Below are positions 26,099 to 33,257 of a DNA stretch of 64,000 nt, piece by piece. Below the pieces are notes generated by a model. That model was not told the origin of the DNA. It did no database searches and saw nothing but the letters and a program-made list of their open reading frames with translations. The position numbers and the translations under genes were made by a program. The stretch comes from JAXDBM01 sp963709485. GTDB lineage: Bacteria; Desulfobacterota; Syntrophia; Syntrophales; Fen-1087. The stretch spans positions 496,001 to 560,000 of the forward strand of contig CAVPWE010000005.1 of NCBI GenBank assembly GCA_963709485.1, written 5' to 3'. Every line of letters begins with the position of its first letter. Within the stretch, counting starts at the first letter, position 1.

Positions 26099-26793
26099 AT
26101 GCGCGCGCACTATTTTCAACATGTTCTATTTGAAGGGCTTGGAAGTATTGAGCCTTGGTTGGATTCAAATGGGTACGAGCTAACCAGCACACGGTTCTTT
26201 GAATCAGCCGATTTACCAGACCCTAAAGCAATCGATTTGCTTGTGGTCATGGGTGGTCCGATGAGTGTGAATGATGAAAATAAATTCCTTTGGCTTGCCT
26301 TGGAAAGGCAGTTTGTTCGTGAAATCATCGAGTCTGGAAAACCCGTCTTGGGCATATGTCTTGGCGCTCAAATTATTGCAAACGCAATGGGTGCAAAAGT
26401 CTTTCCCAACCCCGTAAAGGAAATCGGCTGGTTTCCTATCATGCGGTTGCCTCAATCGATGGCACGGTCTTCAATTTTCCACCTTCGGAAATAGTGTTCC
26501 ATTGGCACGGAGAGACATTTGATTTGCCACAGGGTGCGATACGGCTCGCAAAGAGTGAAGGGCGTGAGAACCAAGCCTTTCAACTAGGCAAGCGGGTAAT
26601 CGGCTTGCAATTCCACCTCGAAACAACACCGAAGTCGGCGAGAGAAATTGTCTCAAAATGTCGCGAAGAGCTACGTCCATCAAGATACGTTCAAACGGAG
26701 GAGGAAATCCTATCGGCAAGTTCAAGTCGTTATAAATCCATAAATAATCTGATGAGTAGCATCCTGTCCTTTCTTCAACGACGCGATGGCTAA
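26099..26793 (+). pseudogene. Class I glutamine amidotransferase, one-base frameshift
   Basis: The first frame (ATG 26099) encodes LLVVMGGPMSVND and the nucleophile elbow VLGICLGAQIIANAMG. Near 26442 one base is lost (ATC-ATG where ATC-CAT is expected). The shifted frame carries the rest: VFHWHGETFDLP, and the catalytic His in VIGLQFHLE, to the stop at 26793. The intact protein of about 231 residues would be a GMP-synthase-like amidotransferase, close to the YfeJ/gamma-glutamyl-hydrolase-like group. With Cys and His in different frames it is dead unless the shift is a sequencing error. Confidence 0.82.
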
Positions 26794-26862
26794 CAACCGC
26801 ATCAACTCGGACTGGAAACTCCGCTGCGCTCCGTTACCAGCCGGTTATGCGGAGCGTTCGAT
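26788..26862 (+). other. attC 13 (75 bp)
   Basis: Opens GGCTAAC, closes GTTCGAT. Shares AACCACCGCATCAACTCGG-like and CCAGCCGGTTATGCGGAGCG blocks with attC 15. Confidence 0.85.
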
Positions 26863-26898
26863 ATTGAAAAGAATAACTGGATAGGGTATAAAAAAGAC

Positions 26899-28194
26899 AT
26901 GAACAAGCACAAGATTTTTATAGCTGATTCACGTTCGATGTCGGAAATTCCGGATGAGTCCGTCCATCTCGTCATTACTTCGCCGCCTTACTGGCAACTC
27001 AAGGATTACAACAGTGTCCAACAGATTGGCTTTCATGATACCTACGAAGAATACATCAACAACCTGAACCTCGTTTGGAAAGAATGCCACCGTGTCCTGC
27101 ACGGCGGTTGCCGCCTTTGCATCAATATCGGTGATCAGTTCGCCAGATCTGTATATTATGGCCGCTATAAAGTCATCCCCATCAGAACCGAGATCATCAA
27201 ATTTTGTGAATCCGTCGGTTTCGATTATATGGGGGCCATTATCTGGCAGAAGGTGACGACCTGCAATACGACGGGCGGCGCCACGATTATGGGGTCGTAC
27301 CCCTATCCACGAAATGGCATTATCAAGATTGATTACGAATTTATCCTGCTCTTCAAAAAACCCGGCAGCCCCCCGCCGGTCAACAAAGCGGCGAAAGAGC
27401 AGTCCAAGCTGTCTGTGGAAGAATGGAATGAATACTTCGCCGGACATTGGAATTTTCCCGGGGAGAAACAGGATAAGCATCTGGCCATGTTTCCTGAAGA
27501 ACTTCCCCGGCGGTTGATCAGGATGTTCAGCCTTGTCGGGGAAACGGTTCTTGATCCCTTTCTGGGAAGCGGCACGACCTCCCTGGCGGCAAAGCGTCTT
27601 CAAAGGCACTCGATCGGATACGAGATCAATGAGTCTTTTTTACCGGTAATCAGAAAAAAAATCGGGGCAGACCAGGCCGATATTTTCAATCAGACAGCTG
27701 TTGAAGTGGTTAAACCAACACGGGCAGTCATCAATTATCGGCACGAAATTCAAAAAATGCCCTATATATTTCACGATGCTGTCCAATTCGACAAGAAGAT
27801 CGATCCGAGAAAGATGACCTTCGGGTCAAAAATCGAAGTCAACGGAAACGGTAAAGAACAGTATCTGCACTTGAAGCGCGTTATCGCCCCCAACATGATG
27901 GAGCTCAATAATGACATGATCGTCAGGTTGATCGGCATTGGAACAAAGTCCGGCAAGGAACCGGAAGCCATGAAGTGGCTTTGGGACAAATTAAAGGGGC
28001 AGAGCGTTTACCTGAAATTTGACCAGGCAAAATATGATGAAAACAGCCGGCTGCTTTCTTATCTGTATCTGAAAAATAATACCTTTATCAATCTTCATTT
28101 TCTTCGCTCAAATTTGGTCCAATTAGACGAGACCTTCCCTTTCAGATACCATGACAAGTTCAAAGCGATCCTGAAAGAGGACATCCGATCATGA
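26899..28194 (+). CDS. DNA methyltransferase (N4-cytosine/N6-adenine type) with C-terminal SNase-like domain
   Basis: A 431-residue protein. The N-terminal ~250 residues are a beta-class DNA methylase: catalytic motif LVITSPPYWQL near residue 25, and the SAM-binding motif ETVLDPFLGSGTTSLAA near 215, in beta-class order. SPPY favours N4-cytosine. Residues ~310-425 (MIVRLIGIGTKSGKEPEAMK, LKGQSVYLKFDQAKYDENSR, LLSYLYLKNNTFINLHFL) align with the OB fold of staphylococcal nuclease. The Arg of the later motif is kept (DENSR), but the Asp/Glu of D-T-P-E read G-T-K-S, so nuclease activity is doubtful. The stop overlaps the next gene by 4 bases. It protects host DNA from the partner nuclease. Confidence 0.87.
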   Translation: MNKHKIFIADSRSMSEIPDESVHLVITSPPYWQLKDYNSVQQIGFHDTYEEYINNLNLVWKECHRVLHGGCRLCINIGDQFARSVYYGRYKVIPIRTEIIKFCESVGFDYMGAIIWQKVTTCNTTGGATIMGSYPYPRNGIIKIDYEFILLFKKPGSPPPVNKAAKEQSKLSVEEWNEYFAGHWNFPGEKQDKHLAMFPEELPRRLIRMFSLVGETVLDPFLGSGTTSLAAKRLQRHSIGYEINESFLPVIRKKIGADQADIFNQTAVEVVKPTRAVINYRHEIQKMPYIFHDAVQFDKKIDPRKMTFGSKIEVNGNGKEQYLHLKRVIAPNMMELNNDMIVRLIGIGTKSGKEPEAMKWLWDKLKGQSVYLKFDQAKYDENSRLLSYLYLKNNTFINLHFLRSNLVQLDETFPFRYHDKFKAILKEDIRS

Positions 28195-28775
28195 AGAAAC
28201 TCAAGATGAGAAATGAGGAAGTTACGCAACTGCTTGACGCCGATGTGGTTTCGTTTCCTAAATACGCCACCCAGCTTATCAATCTGGCAAATCAGAATGC
28301 TCAGGGAACGCGGCCGGAGATTGTTGGTCAGATGAGTGAATTAATCAAGGAGTTCCGGGGCAAGAAGCTGGAAGAATGGGAAAAGTGGTATTTGAGCAGC
28401 CATCCCGAAGCGATTGAGAAGGCGAAAACCAAAATCATGCAGATGATCGAAAACTTCAAACAGGTCATTACCAAGATAGATGAAGAAATGATCAGAGCAT
28501 GGGTTAAAGACTTGGTTATCGTGAAAACGTTTGTCGGCCTGAAATTTCAGGAGGCGATTCTGAAACGCGTTGCTGCACATATGGGAAAATCCTATAGGAC
28601 AGCTGAACCTGATGACGAAGCGAAGGGAATCGACGGTTATATTGGCGTTCATCCTGTCAGTATAAAACCCCAGACATATGAATCGAAGAAAATGTTACCG
28701 GAAAGCATCTGTGTGCAAATCATCTACTATGACAAGGTAAAGGACGGGATAAACATCTTTTTTAACGAATTCTGA
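28191..28775 (+). CDS. MjaI-like type II restriction endonuclease
   Basis: A 194-residue protein encoded right after the methylase with a 4-base ATGA overlap, the position of the cognate nuclease. Features fit the small MjaI family: a helical N-terminus (VTQLLDADVVSFPKYATQLI), a central YLSSHPEAIEKAKTKI stretch, and near the end DDEAKGIDGYIGVHPVSIKP, which has the D-x(n)-S-I-K shape of a PD-(D/E)xK site. MjaI itself cuts CTAG, but the site recognised here cannot be read off. One cassette thus carries a complete restriction-modification system. Confidence 0.75.
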   Translation: MKKLKMRNEEVTQLLDADVVSFPKYATQLINLANQNAQGTRPEIVGQMSELIKEFRGKKLEEWEKWYLSSHPEAIEKAKTKIMQMIENFKQVITKIDEEMIRAWVKDLVIVKTFVGLKFQEAILKRVAAHMGKSYRTAEPDDEAKGIDGYIGVHPVSIKPQTYESKKMLPESICVQIIYYDKVKDGINIFFNEF

Positions 28776-28779
28776 TCTA

Positions 28780-28836
28780 ATCGAACCATTCAATCCAGCC
28801 GACTTGTTATACTCGCGGCTGATTTTCACGTTATGC
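28780..28836 (+). other. attC 14 (57 bp)
   Basis: Opens ATCGAAC, closes GTTATGC; stem CAGCCGAC / CGCGGCTG. The right arm CTCGCGGCTGATTTTCACGTT is nearly identical to attC 26. Confidence 0.87.
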
Positions 28837-28863
28837 GAATCAAATAAAAGAGGGGGATGATTG

Positions 28864-29247
28864 ATGAACAATGACGAAAAGCGATCTTTAATCAAGCGAT
28901 ATCTTGACGCTTATAACGCTTTCGACATTGGCGGCATGATGTCGGCAATACACTCCGAAATTGAATTCAAGAATGTATCTGGCGGTGAGGTCAACGCCAC
29001 GGCTTCCGGCACTGGTGAATTCCGAAAATTGGCCGAGCAGTCCAAGGGGTTGTTTTCAACGCGCAAGCAAATGATAACGAGTTTTGAAGCGAAAGATGAC
29101 CAAGCAGTCATAGGCATAGACTACGAGGGTGTTTTGACTTCTGACTTGCCGAATGGAATGAAGTCTGGAGAAATCCTTCGGTTAAGGGGTCGATCCGAAT
29201 TTACCTTTCGTGAAGGAAAGATTTATCGGATCACAGATATCAGCTGA
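28864..29247 (+). CDS. SnoaL/NTF2-like protein (cassette)
   Basis: A 127-residue protein of the cone-shaped SnoaL/NTF2 fold: KRSLIKRYLDAYNAFDIGGM at the start, EIEFKNVSGGEV in the first strand, a loop with GEFRKLAEQSKGLF, and the terminal strand EFTFREGKIYRITDIS. The fold is used by ketosteroid isomerases, polyketide cyclases and many proteins of unknown role, and it is common in integron cassettes. I take ATG 28864, with AGAGGGGG upstream; a TTG lies one codon earlier. No catalytic pair can be assigned. Confidence 0.82.
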   Translation: MNNDEKRSLIKRYLDAYNAFDIGGMMSAIHSEIEFKNVSGGEVNATASGTGEFRKLAEQSKGLFSTRKQMITSFEAKDDQAVIGIDYEGVLTSDLPNGMKSGEILRLRGRSEFTFREGKIYRITDIS

Positions 29248-29264
29248 TGCAAGACCAAAAAACC

Positions 29265-29339
29265 GCATAACCACCGCATCAACTCGGTCTTGCAATTCCG
29301 CTGCGCTCCATTGCCAGCCGGTTATGCGGAGCGTGATGG
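29265..29339 (+). other. attC 15, altered core (75 bp)
   Basis: Opens GCATAAC; CCAGCCGGTTATGCGGAGCG as in attC 13, but the closing core is GTGATGG rather than GTTNNNN, so crossover here may be weak. Confidence 0.8.
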
Positions 29340-29341
29340 CT

Positions 29342-30010
29342 ATGGGACAGAGCACGGATAGAATAGCAAAGATATACAATTCTGTAGCGATAGAATATGC
29401 GGAAAGGTTCTGTGGTGAACACGAGAAAAAGCCACAAGACTGCGAAATACTCTATAGATTCTCACGAGAGGTTCTGGGTAGGAAGCCAGTCTGGGATTTT
29501 GGTTGCGGCCCTGGTCAGACAGCGAGGTACTTGAAAGACCTGGGCATCGAAATCTCCGGACTCGATCTTTCAGAGAAGTTAATTGAGCAGGCAACCTTGA
29601 TACACGAGGACATATCCTTCCTGAAGGGGAATATTCTCGATCTCCAATTTGAAGACGAATCGATAGCCGGCGTCGTTGCCTTCTATGCTATCGTTCACTT
29701 CTCAGAAGAACAGGTCGAGAGAGCCTTTCATGAGATATTCCGTGTACTACAGCCGGGCGGAACGTTCCTCTTTACTTACCACATCGGCGAGAAGACAATT
29801 CACGTGGACGAGTTTCTCAGCAAGAAGGTAGACATAGATTTCATGTTCTTTAGAAGTGACTTCATCTCCAGTTGTCTCAAAAACAGCGGGTTTCAGAGAA
29901 TAGAAGTTATCGAGAGAGATCCGTACCCCGAGGTGGAGTACCAAAGTCGGAGGGCCTACGTGTTTGCAGAAAAACCAGTTGAGCGAAAAACAGCCAGAAC
30001 TACCGCATGA
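29342..30010 (+). CDS. Class I SAM-dependent methyltransferase (cassette)
   Basis: A methyltransferase of 222 residues. Motif I is VWDFGCGPGQTARYLKDLG, followed by ISGLDLSEKLIEQA and the post-II region GVVAFYAIVHFSEEQVERAF plus LQPGGTFLFTYH, typical of the Methyltransf_11/25 group. The ATG at 29342 has GGAG 10 bases before; an ATG at 29336 sits in the attC core. The reading frame ends in the next attC. Substrate unknown; small-molecule or lipid methylation is the family norm. Confidence 0.85.
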   Translation: MGQSTDRIAKIYNSVAIEYAERFCGEHEKKPQDCEILYRFSREVLGRKPVWDFGCGPGQTARYLKDLGIEISGLDLSEKLIEQATLIHEDISFLKGNILDLQFEDESIAGVVAFYAIVHFSEEQVERAFHEIFRVLQPGGTFLFTYHIGEKTIHVDEFLSKKVDIDFMFFRSDFISSCLKNSGFQRIEVIERDPYPEVEYQSRRAYVFAEKPVERKTARTTA

Positions 30011-30059
30011 ACCGGATCGTGGTCCTATCGGGCCACTCCCGGTTATGCAGGCGTTGGGC
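29994..30059 (+). other. attC 16 (66 bp)
   Basis: Opens CCAGAAC, closes GTTGGGC; arms CGCATGAACCGG and CCGGTTATGCAGGCG pair. It overlaps the 3' end of the methyltransferase gene. Confidence 0.82.
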
Positions 30060-30082
30060 GCCACCAGAAGGAAGTAACCATC

Positions 30083-30496
30083 ATGCGCGAGCGCAGGCAA
30101 GAGAAGATCGGGTGGGTCGGTGGATGGCTGGGAGGATTCGTCTGGGTCTTGCTCCTTTCGGTGATGCTCCTCGTCCGCTGCGAGACGTTGCCGGCAGTCA
30201 TCGGTCTACTGATTTTTGCCATGGCTTGCGCCGCGATTGGGATCTTCGCGCCCTGGAGACATTCCCGCACGACGTATCGACGACTCCTGGCACCGCTCTA
30301 CATGCTCTTTTTTTGCGCGGTGGGCTGGGGAGTCTGGTCCTTCGGGGGGCCGCGCCAGATCGGTCTCAACAGTTGGTGGTCACTGCTGCTCTTGATGCCG
30401 CTCATGATGCCCTTGTGGATGGGTAGCAAGCGGCGATGGCAAGACAATGACGCCCAACCACCGCATGCAGCGGATGGCACTGCGCGCCACCGCTAG
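30083..30496 (+). CDS. Cassette membrane protein, unknown function
   Basis: A 137-residue protein with four hydrophobic segments (WLGGFVWVLLLSVMLLV, AVIGLLIFAMACAAIGIF, LLAPLYMLFFCAVGWGVW, WSLLLLMPLMMPLWM) joined by short basic loops. The last ~14 residues (AQPPHAADGTARHR) are translated from the attC, a signature often seen at cassette protein ends. No family recognised. GGAAG lies before the ATG. Confidence 0.75.
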   Translation: MRERRQEKIGWVGGWLGGFVWVLLLSVMLLVRCETLPAVIGLLIFAMACAAIGIFAPWRHSRTTYRRLLAPLYMLFFCAVGWGVWSFGGPRQIGLNSWWSLLLLMPLMMPLWMGSKRRWQDNDAQPPHAADGTARHR

Positions 30497-30511
30497 TGCT
30501 GAGCGTTTGGC
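30452..30511 (+). other. attC 17 (60 bp)
   Basis: Opens GCCCAAC, closes GTTTGGC; CCACCGCATGCAGCGGA is shared with attC 23. It overlaps the 3' end of the upstream gene. Confidence 0.87.
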
Positions 30512-30552
30512 GTCTTAAGCGGGGAGTGTTAGATGCTTGAAGGAGATCGCAC

Positions 30553-31023
30553 GTGTTAAGAATGATACTGGCTGGTCTCGCGGGTGGAATATCGATGAAT
30601 GTCGCTATGTTGCTCACCTTTCGCCTACTTGGCTTCGGTTGGAATGGCGGCGGAATCCTTCTCTCCTCTCCTATCCAAAGCCCGAAGCTTATTGCCGTAT
30701 GGACTCAGATAGAACCTTTGCCACTCGTTGTTGCGAATCCGGCTCCCATTATCATCGGCTTGGTGCTCTTTGGCATCGGACACGCCTTCATTTACCGCTC
30801 AGTGTCTGCCGCTTGGCCGGCGGGTATTTTTCAGAGGGGGATTCGTTTCGCTGGCTTGCTGTTCTTCATGATCTTCCTGTTCTGGGAGTTCTTTACTCCA
30901 TTCAACCAGTTCGGGGAGCCGCTGCCGCTCGTCGCACTTGAGCTACTTTTCTGGGCAATCATTGCGATCGCGGAGGCATTTGCCATTGCGGCCGTTATCG
31001 AGCACAAAGTAAATCGCACGTGA
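30553..31023 (+). CDS. Cassette membrane protein, unknown function
   Basis: A 156-residue protein starting at GTG 30553, preceded by GAAGGAGA. Four hydrophobic segments can be drawn (MILAGLAGGISMNVAMLLTF, PIIIGLVLFGIGHAFIY, FAGLLFFMIFLFWEFF, LELLFWAIIAIAEAFAIAAV). The N-terminal glycine-rich helix and an IGHAFIYRS turn are the most distinctive parts. I recognise no family; small integral membrane proteins of this kind are frequent in environmental cassettes. There is no promoter in the 42 bases between attC and start. Confidence 0.72.
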   Translation: MLRMILAGLAGGISMNVAMLLTFRLLGFGWNGGGILLSSPIQSPKLIAVWTQIEPLPLVVANPAPIIIGLVLFGIGHAFIYRSVSAAWPAGIFQRGIRFAGLLFFMIFLFWEFFTPFNQFGEPLPLVALELLFWAIIAIAEAFAIAAVIEHKVNRT

Positions 31024-31030
31024 GCGAGAC

Positions 31031-31126
31031 GCCCAACCCATCGCTCAACCGGACCGCCCGCAAGCTGCGCTTGCGGGTTCCCTCCGCGCTTCGCGCTCCG
31101 GCGGCCGCTTACCTCAAACGTTGGCA
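31031..31126 (+). other. attC 18 (96 bp)
   Basis: Opens GCCCAAC, closes GTTGGCA; long GC-rich stem with the loop around CAAGCTGCGCTTGCGGG. Confidence 0.83.
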
Positions 31127-31142
31127 TCCGGATCATTTTTCC

Positions 31143-31171
31143 TTGAAATACACAAAAATATACCTTATAAT
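31143..31171 (+). promoter_or_regulatory. Promoter of VapB/VapC cassette
   Basis: TTGAAA (31143-31148), 17 bases, perfect TATAAT (31166-31171), 26 bases before the antitoxin ATG. Confidence 0.82.
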
Positions 31172-31197
31172 GTGTATATGCAATTGGAGGTGATCAT

Positions 31198-31398
31198 ATG
31201 GGAAGAACAAACGTGGTGATTAACGACGATCTGGTCAATGAATGTCAAAAACTGACCGGAATCCGTACACGGAGGGCACTCATTGATTATGCACTGCACG
31301 AGGTCCGCCGACGTGGTCGACAAAAGCGCTTGCTTGAACTGAAGGGCACTGTCAAATGGGAGGGGGATATTACCGAATGGCGGGAGGCGCGTGATTGA
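31198..31398 (+). CDS. vapB: VapB-type antitoxin (cassette)
   Basis: A 66-residue antitoxin of the ribbon-helix-helix VapB (VapB2/DUF2191-like) group: TNVVINDDLVNECQKLTGIR forms strand and first helix, TRRALIDYALHEVRRRGRQK the second, and the tail LLELKGTVKWEGDITEWREA is the familiar toxin-binding arm with its W-x-G-D motif. GGAGGTGAT precedes the ATG. It overlaps vapC by one base. Its dimer would bind the promoter at 31143. Confidence 0.88.
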   Translation: MGRTNVVINDDLVNECQKLTGIRTRRALIDYALHEVRRRGRQKRLLELKGTVKWEGDITEWREARD

Positions 31399-31790
31399 TG
31401 GTGCTTGTAGATACAACCGTCTGGATCGATTTTTTTGCCGACCGTAACGAGCCGCATGTGGCAACACTTCAAGAATTGATAGAAAATGAAGAGGATTTAT
31501 CCCTTTGTGGAGTTATTCTGGCGGAGGTGCTCCAAGGAATCCGATCTGACACAGACTTTACTAAAACAAAAGAATATCTAAACGATCTTATTTTCCTGCC
31601 TATGCGACAGACAACATTTTTGCGGGCGGCGGAGATTTACAGATCCCTTCGAAAGAAGGGTATTACAATTCGGAAACCATTTGATTGTATGATTGCTTCG
31701 GTTGCCATTGATTACAATATATACCTGCTTCACAATGACCGCGACTTCGACCATATCGCCAAGCATTTGAAGCTCAGGATTTATAGATGA
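31398..31790 (+). CDS. vapC: VapC PIN-domain toxin (cassette)
   Basis: A 130-residue PIN ribonuclease: VLVDTTVWIDFFADRNEP holds the first Asp, GVILAEVLQGIRSD the Glu, KPFDCMIASVAI the third and LLHNDRDFDHIA the fourth acidic residue. All four expected metal ligands are present, so it should be active. It begins at ATG 31398, overlapping the antitoxin stop. The target RNA is unknown. This is the second PIN-type module of the array and clearly distinct in sequence from the one at 24849. Confidence 0.9.
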   Translation: MVLVDTTVWIDFFADRNEPHVATLQELIENEEDLSLCGVILAEVLQGIRSDTDFTKTKEYLNDLIFLPMRQTTFLRAAEIYRSLRKKGITIRKPFDCMIASVAIDYNIYLLHNDRDFDHIAKHLKLRIYR

Positions 31791-31793
31791 AAA

Positions 31794-31852
31794 TGCCGAC
31801 CTGTCACTGGTGCCGACCTAAAAAGGCAGGCGGCACAGTCCCATCGTTGGCA
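31794..31852 (+). other. attC 19 (59 bp)
   Basis: Opens TGCCGAC, closes GTTGGCA; arms GTCACTGGTGCCG and CGGCACAGTCCCATCG pair. Confidence 0.78.
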
Positions 31853-31887
31853 GGAATCTGACAAAGGGTAGATCGCCAAATTTGGTA

Positions 31888-31916
31888 TTGACATACAAAT
31901 CCGACGTAATTACAAT
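31888..31916 (+). promoter_or_regulatory. Promoter of MazE/MazF cassette
   Basis: Perfect TTGACA (31888-31893), 17 bases, TACAAT (31911-31916). Confidence 0.82.
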
Positions 31917-31947
31917 GTGGGCACTAATTCTTCATAGGAGATCTGCA

Positions 31948-32202
31948 ATGAGAGCGCGTATTATAAAAATCGGTAACTCCCAAGGAATCCGGCTGCCCAA
32001 ACCGGTTATCGAGCAGGCAGGCATTTCTAATGATGTTGATATTGCAGTCGAAAACGAAAAAATAATCATTCGTCCTATTTCAAAGCCCCGAGCGGGATGG
32101 GATGATGCATTTCAAAAAATGGCCGAAAATAGTGACGACTTGCTGATCGATATTGAGCAACCGATATCCAATTCATGGGACAAGACTGAATGGCACTGGT
32201 AA
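31948..32202 (+). CDS. mazE: MazE-like antitoxin (AbrB/SpoVT fold, cassette)
   Basis: An 84-residue antitoxin. RIIKIGNSQGIRLPKPVIEQ followed by DVDIAVENEKIIIRPI is the swapped-hairpin DNA-binding domain of MazE/AbrB. The acidic C-terminus (PRAGWDDAFQKMAENSDDLL) is the arm that covers the toxin. The ATG at 31948 has GGAGA upstream; the longer frame to 31882 starts before the promoter. It overlaps mazF by 13 bases. The pair is autoregulated in known relatives. Confidence 0.9.
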   Translation: MRARIIKIGNSQGIRLPKPVIEQAGISNDVDIAVENEKIIIRPISKPRAGWDDAFQKMAENSDDLLIDIEQPISNSWDKTEWHW

Positions 32203-32519
32203 TCAATCGTTTTGATGTCTTTTTAATCAACTTGGACCCGACAGTGGGCTCGGAAATCAAAAAGGCGCGTCCCTGCCTGATCATTTCACCTGATGAAATG
32301 AACCGCTACATACGGACCGTTATCGTAGCACCGATGACGACAGCCGGGAAGGATTATCCCACCAGAATATTTTGTGAATTTCAAGGCAGGAAGGGCCAGA
32401 TCGTATTGGACCAAATACGCACGATTGATAAAACTCGGCTTATAAGAAAAGTCGGTGCAATAGATCCTAAAATTCAGGCCGAAGTCATTTCGACGCTACA
32501 ATCGATTTTTGCGTATTAA
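32190..32519 (+). CDS. mazF: MazF/PemK endoribonuclease toxin (cassette)
   Basis: A 109-residue MazF-type toxin: FDVFLINLDPTVGSEIKKAR then PCLIISPDEMNRY carries the conserved G-S-E-x-x-K-x-R-P motif, and VIVAPMTTAGKDYPTRIFC the T-T substrate-loop residues; a late LDQIRTIDKTRLIRKVG helix completes the family. The active-site Arg and Thr are present. It would cut single-stranded mRNA at a short motif. Its start codon lies inside mazE, which secures tight coupling. Confidence 0.92.
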   Translation: MALVINRFDVFLINLDPTVGSEIKKARPCLIISPDEMNRYIRTVIVAPMTTAGKDYPTRIFCEFQGRKGQIVLDQIRTIDKTRLIRKVGAIDPKIQAEVISTLQSIFAY

Positions 32520-32522
32520 GTT

Positions 32523-32608
32523 TCCCAACATCTCATTTGAGCGGACGCGGAATACATCGGCGTTTTTTTACCGAAACCTCGGCTGCGCCGCTCAATTCAG
32601 CGTTGGGC
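32523..32608 (+). other. attC 20 (86 bp)
   Basis: Opens TCCCAAC, closes GTTGGGC; stem TTTGAGCGGACGCGG / CGCTCAATTCAGCG. Confidence 0.83.
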
Positions 32609-32635
32609 ACATGACGCTCATGCACGAGGTTTTTG

Positions 32636-33118
32636 ATGCTCTGGATTAGGCGATGTCTTGCGCTGGCCCATTTTCTCTTGGGGGGCCTGCTTCTTCTATG
32701 CGGAATCTCCGTTGGGGTCAGCATGCTTCGGATTCTGCCACACCTATCTTCCGGCACCGTGTGGACAAACCTGCCCGGGGTGTTGCTCGTCGCCGCTAGT
32801 TACGCCCTTCCGCCAGGATCGCTCGGCTTCTGGATGCTGGTGTTAGGCCGCTGGACGTGGACCGCGCGCCAACGTCTTCGTCTTGCGCTTCTCATCACGC
32901 ATGGTCTTCTGCTCATGATAGGCACGCTGGCCGTCGTCGTTGGAGTCCATGCAATACAAGCTGCCGAACGCAGCACCGCAAGCGGAGGCGGGATAATGAG
33001 CCCCCTCGCCGCGTTACCCCTGCTATTCGGAATCCCTGTTCTGGTCCTGGCGCTTTGCGCTATCGCGGTCGCTTTGGTAATGCCACCCTCGACGCAGGAG
33101 AACGTGGCCGAACCATAA
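32636..33118 (+). CDS. Cassette membrane protein, unknown function
   Basis: A 160-residue protein with four strongly hydrophobic segments (LAHFLLGGLLLLCGISVGVS, VLLVAASYALPPGSLGFWML, LALLITHGLLLMIGTLAVVV, LAALPLLFGIPVLVLALCAI). It has no charged catalytic clusters and no signal of a transporter family. I take ATG 32636; a TTG lies one codon earlier and CACGAGG is the likely ribosome site. The base composition is richer in GC than the neighbouring mazEF cassette, as expected when cassettes come from different hosts. Confidence 0.72.
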   Translation: MLWIRRCLALAHFLLGGLLLLCGISVGVSMLRILPHLSSGTVWTNLPGVLLVAASYALPPGSLGFWMLVLGRWTWTARQRLRLALLITHGLLLMIGTLAVVVGVHAIQAAERSTASGGGIMSPLAALPLLFGIPVLVLALCAIAVALVMPPSTQENVAEP

Positions 33119-33137
33119 CTCATAGGTAGAGAAACAT

Positions 33138-33208
33138 GCCGAACCACCGCCTTCAGCCTACTCAGCTGCGGCAGCGGCAGCTGAGTAGGCTGAGGCGTGA
33201 CGTTAAGC
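33138..33208 (+). other. attC 21 (71 bp)
   Basis: Opens GCCGAAC, closes GTTAAGC; near-perfect stem CTTCAGCCTACTCAGCTGC / GCAGCTGAGTAGGCTGAGG, the strongest hairpin of the array. Confidence 0.9.
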
Positions 33209-33257
33209 AGCAGAGATAACACGATGCAAGACTCCATTTGCACTGCGCACCATTGAA

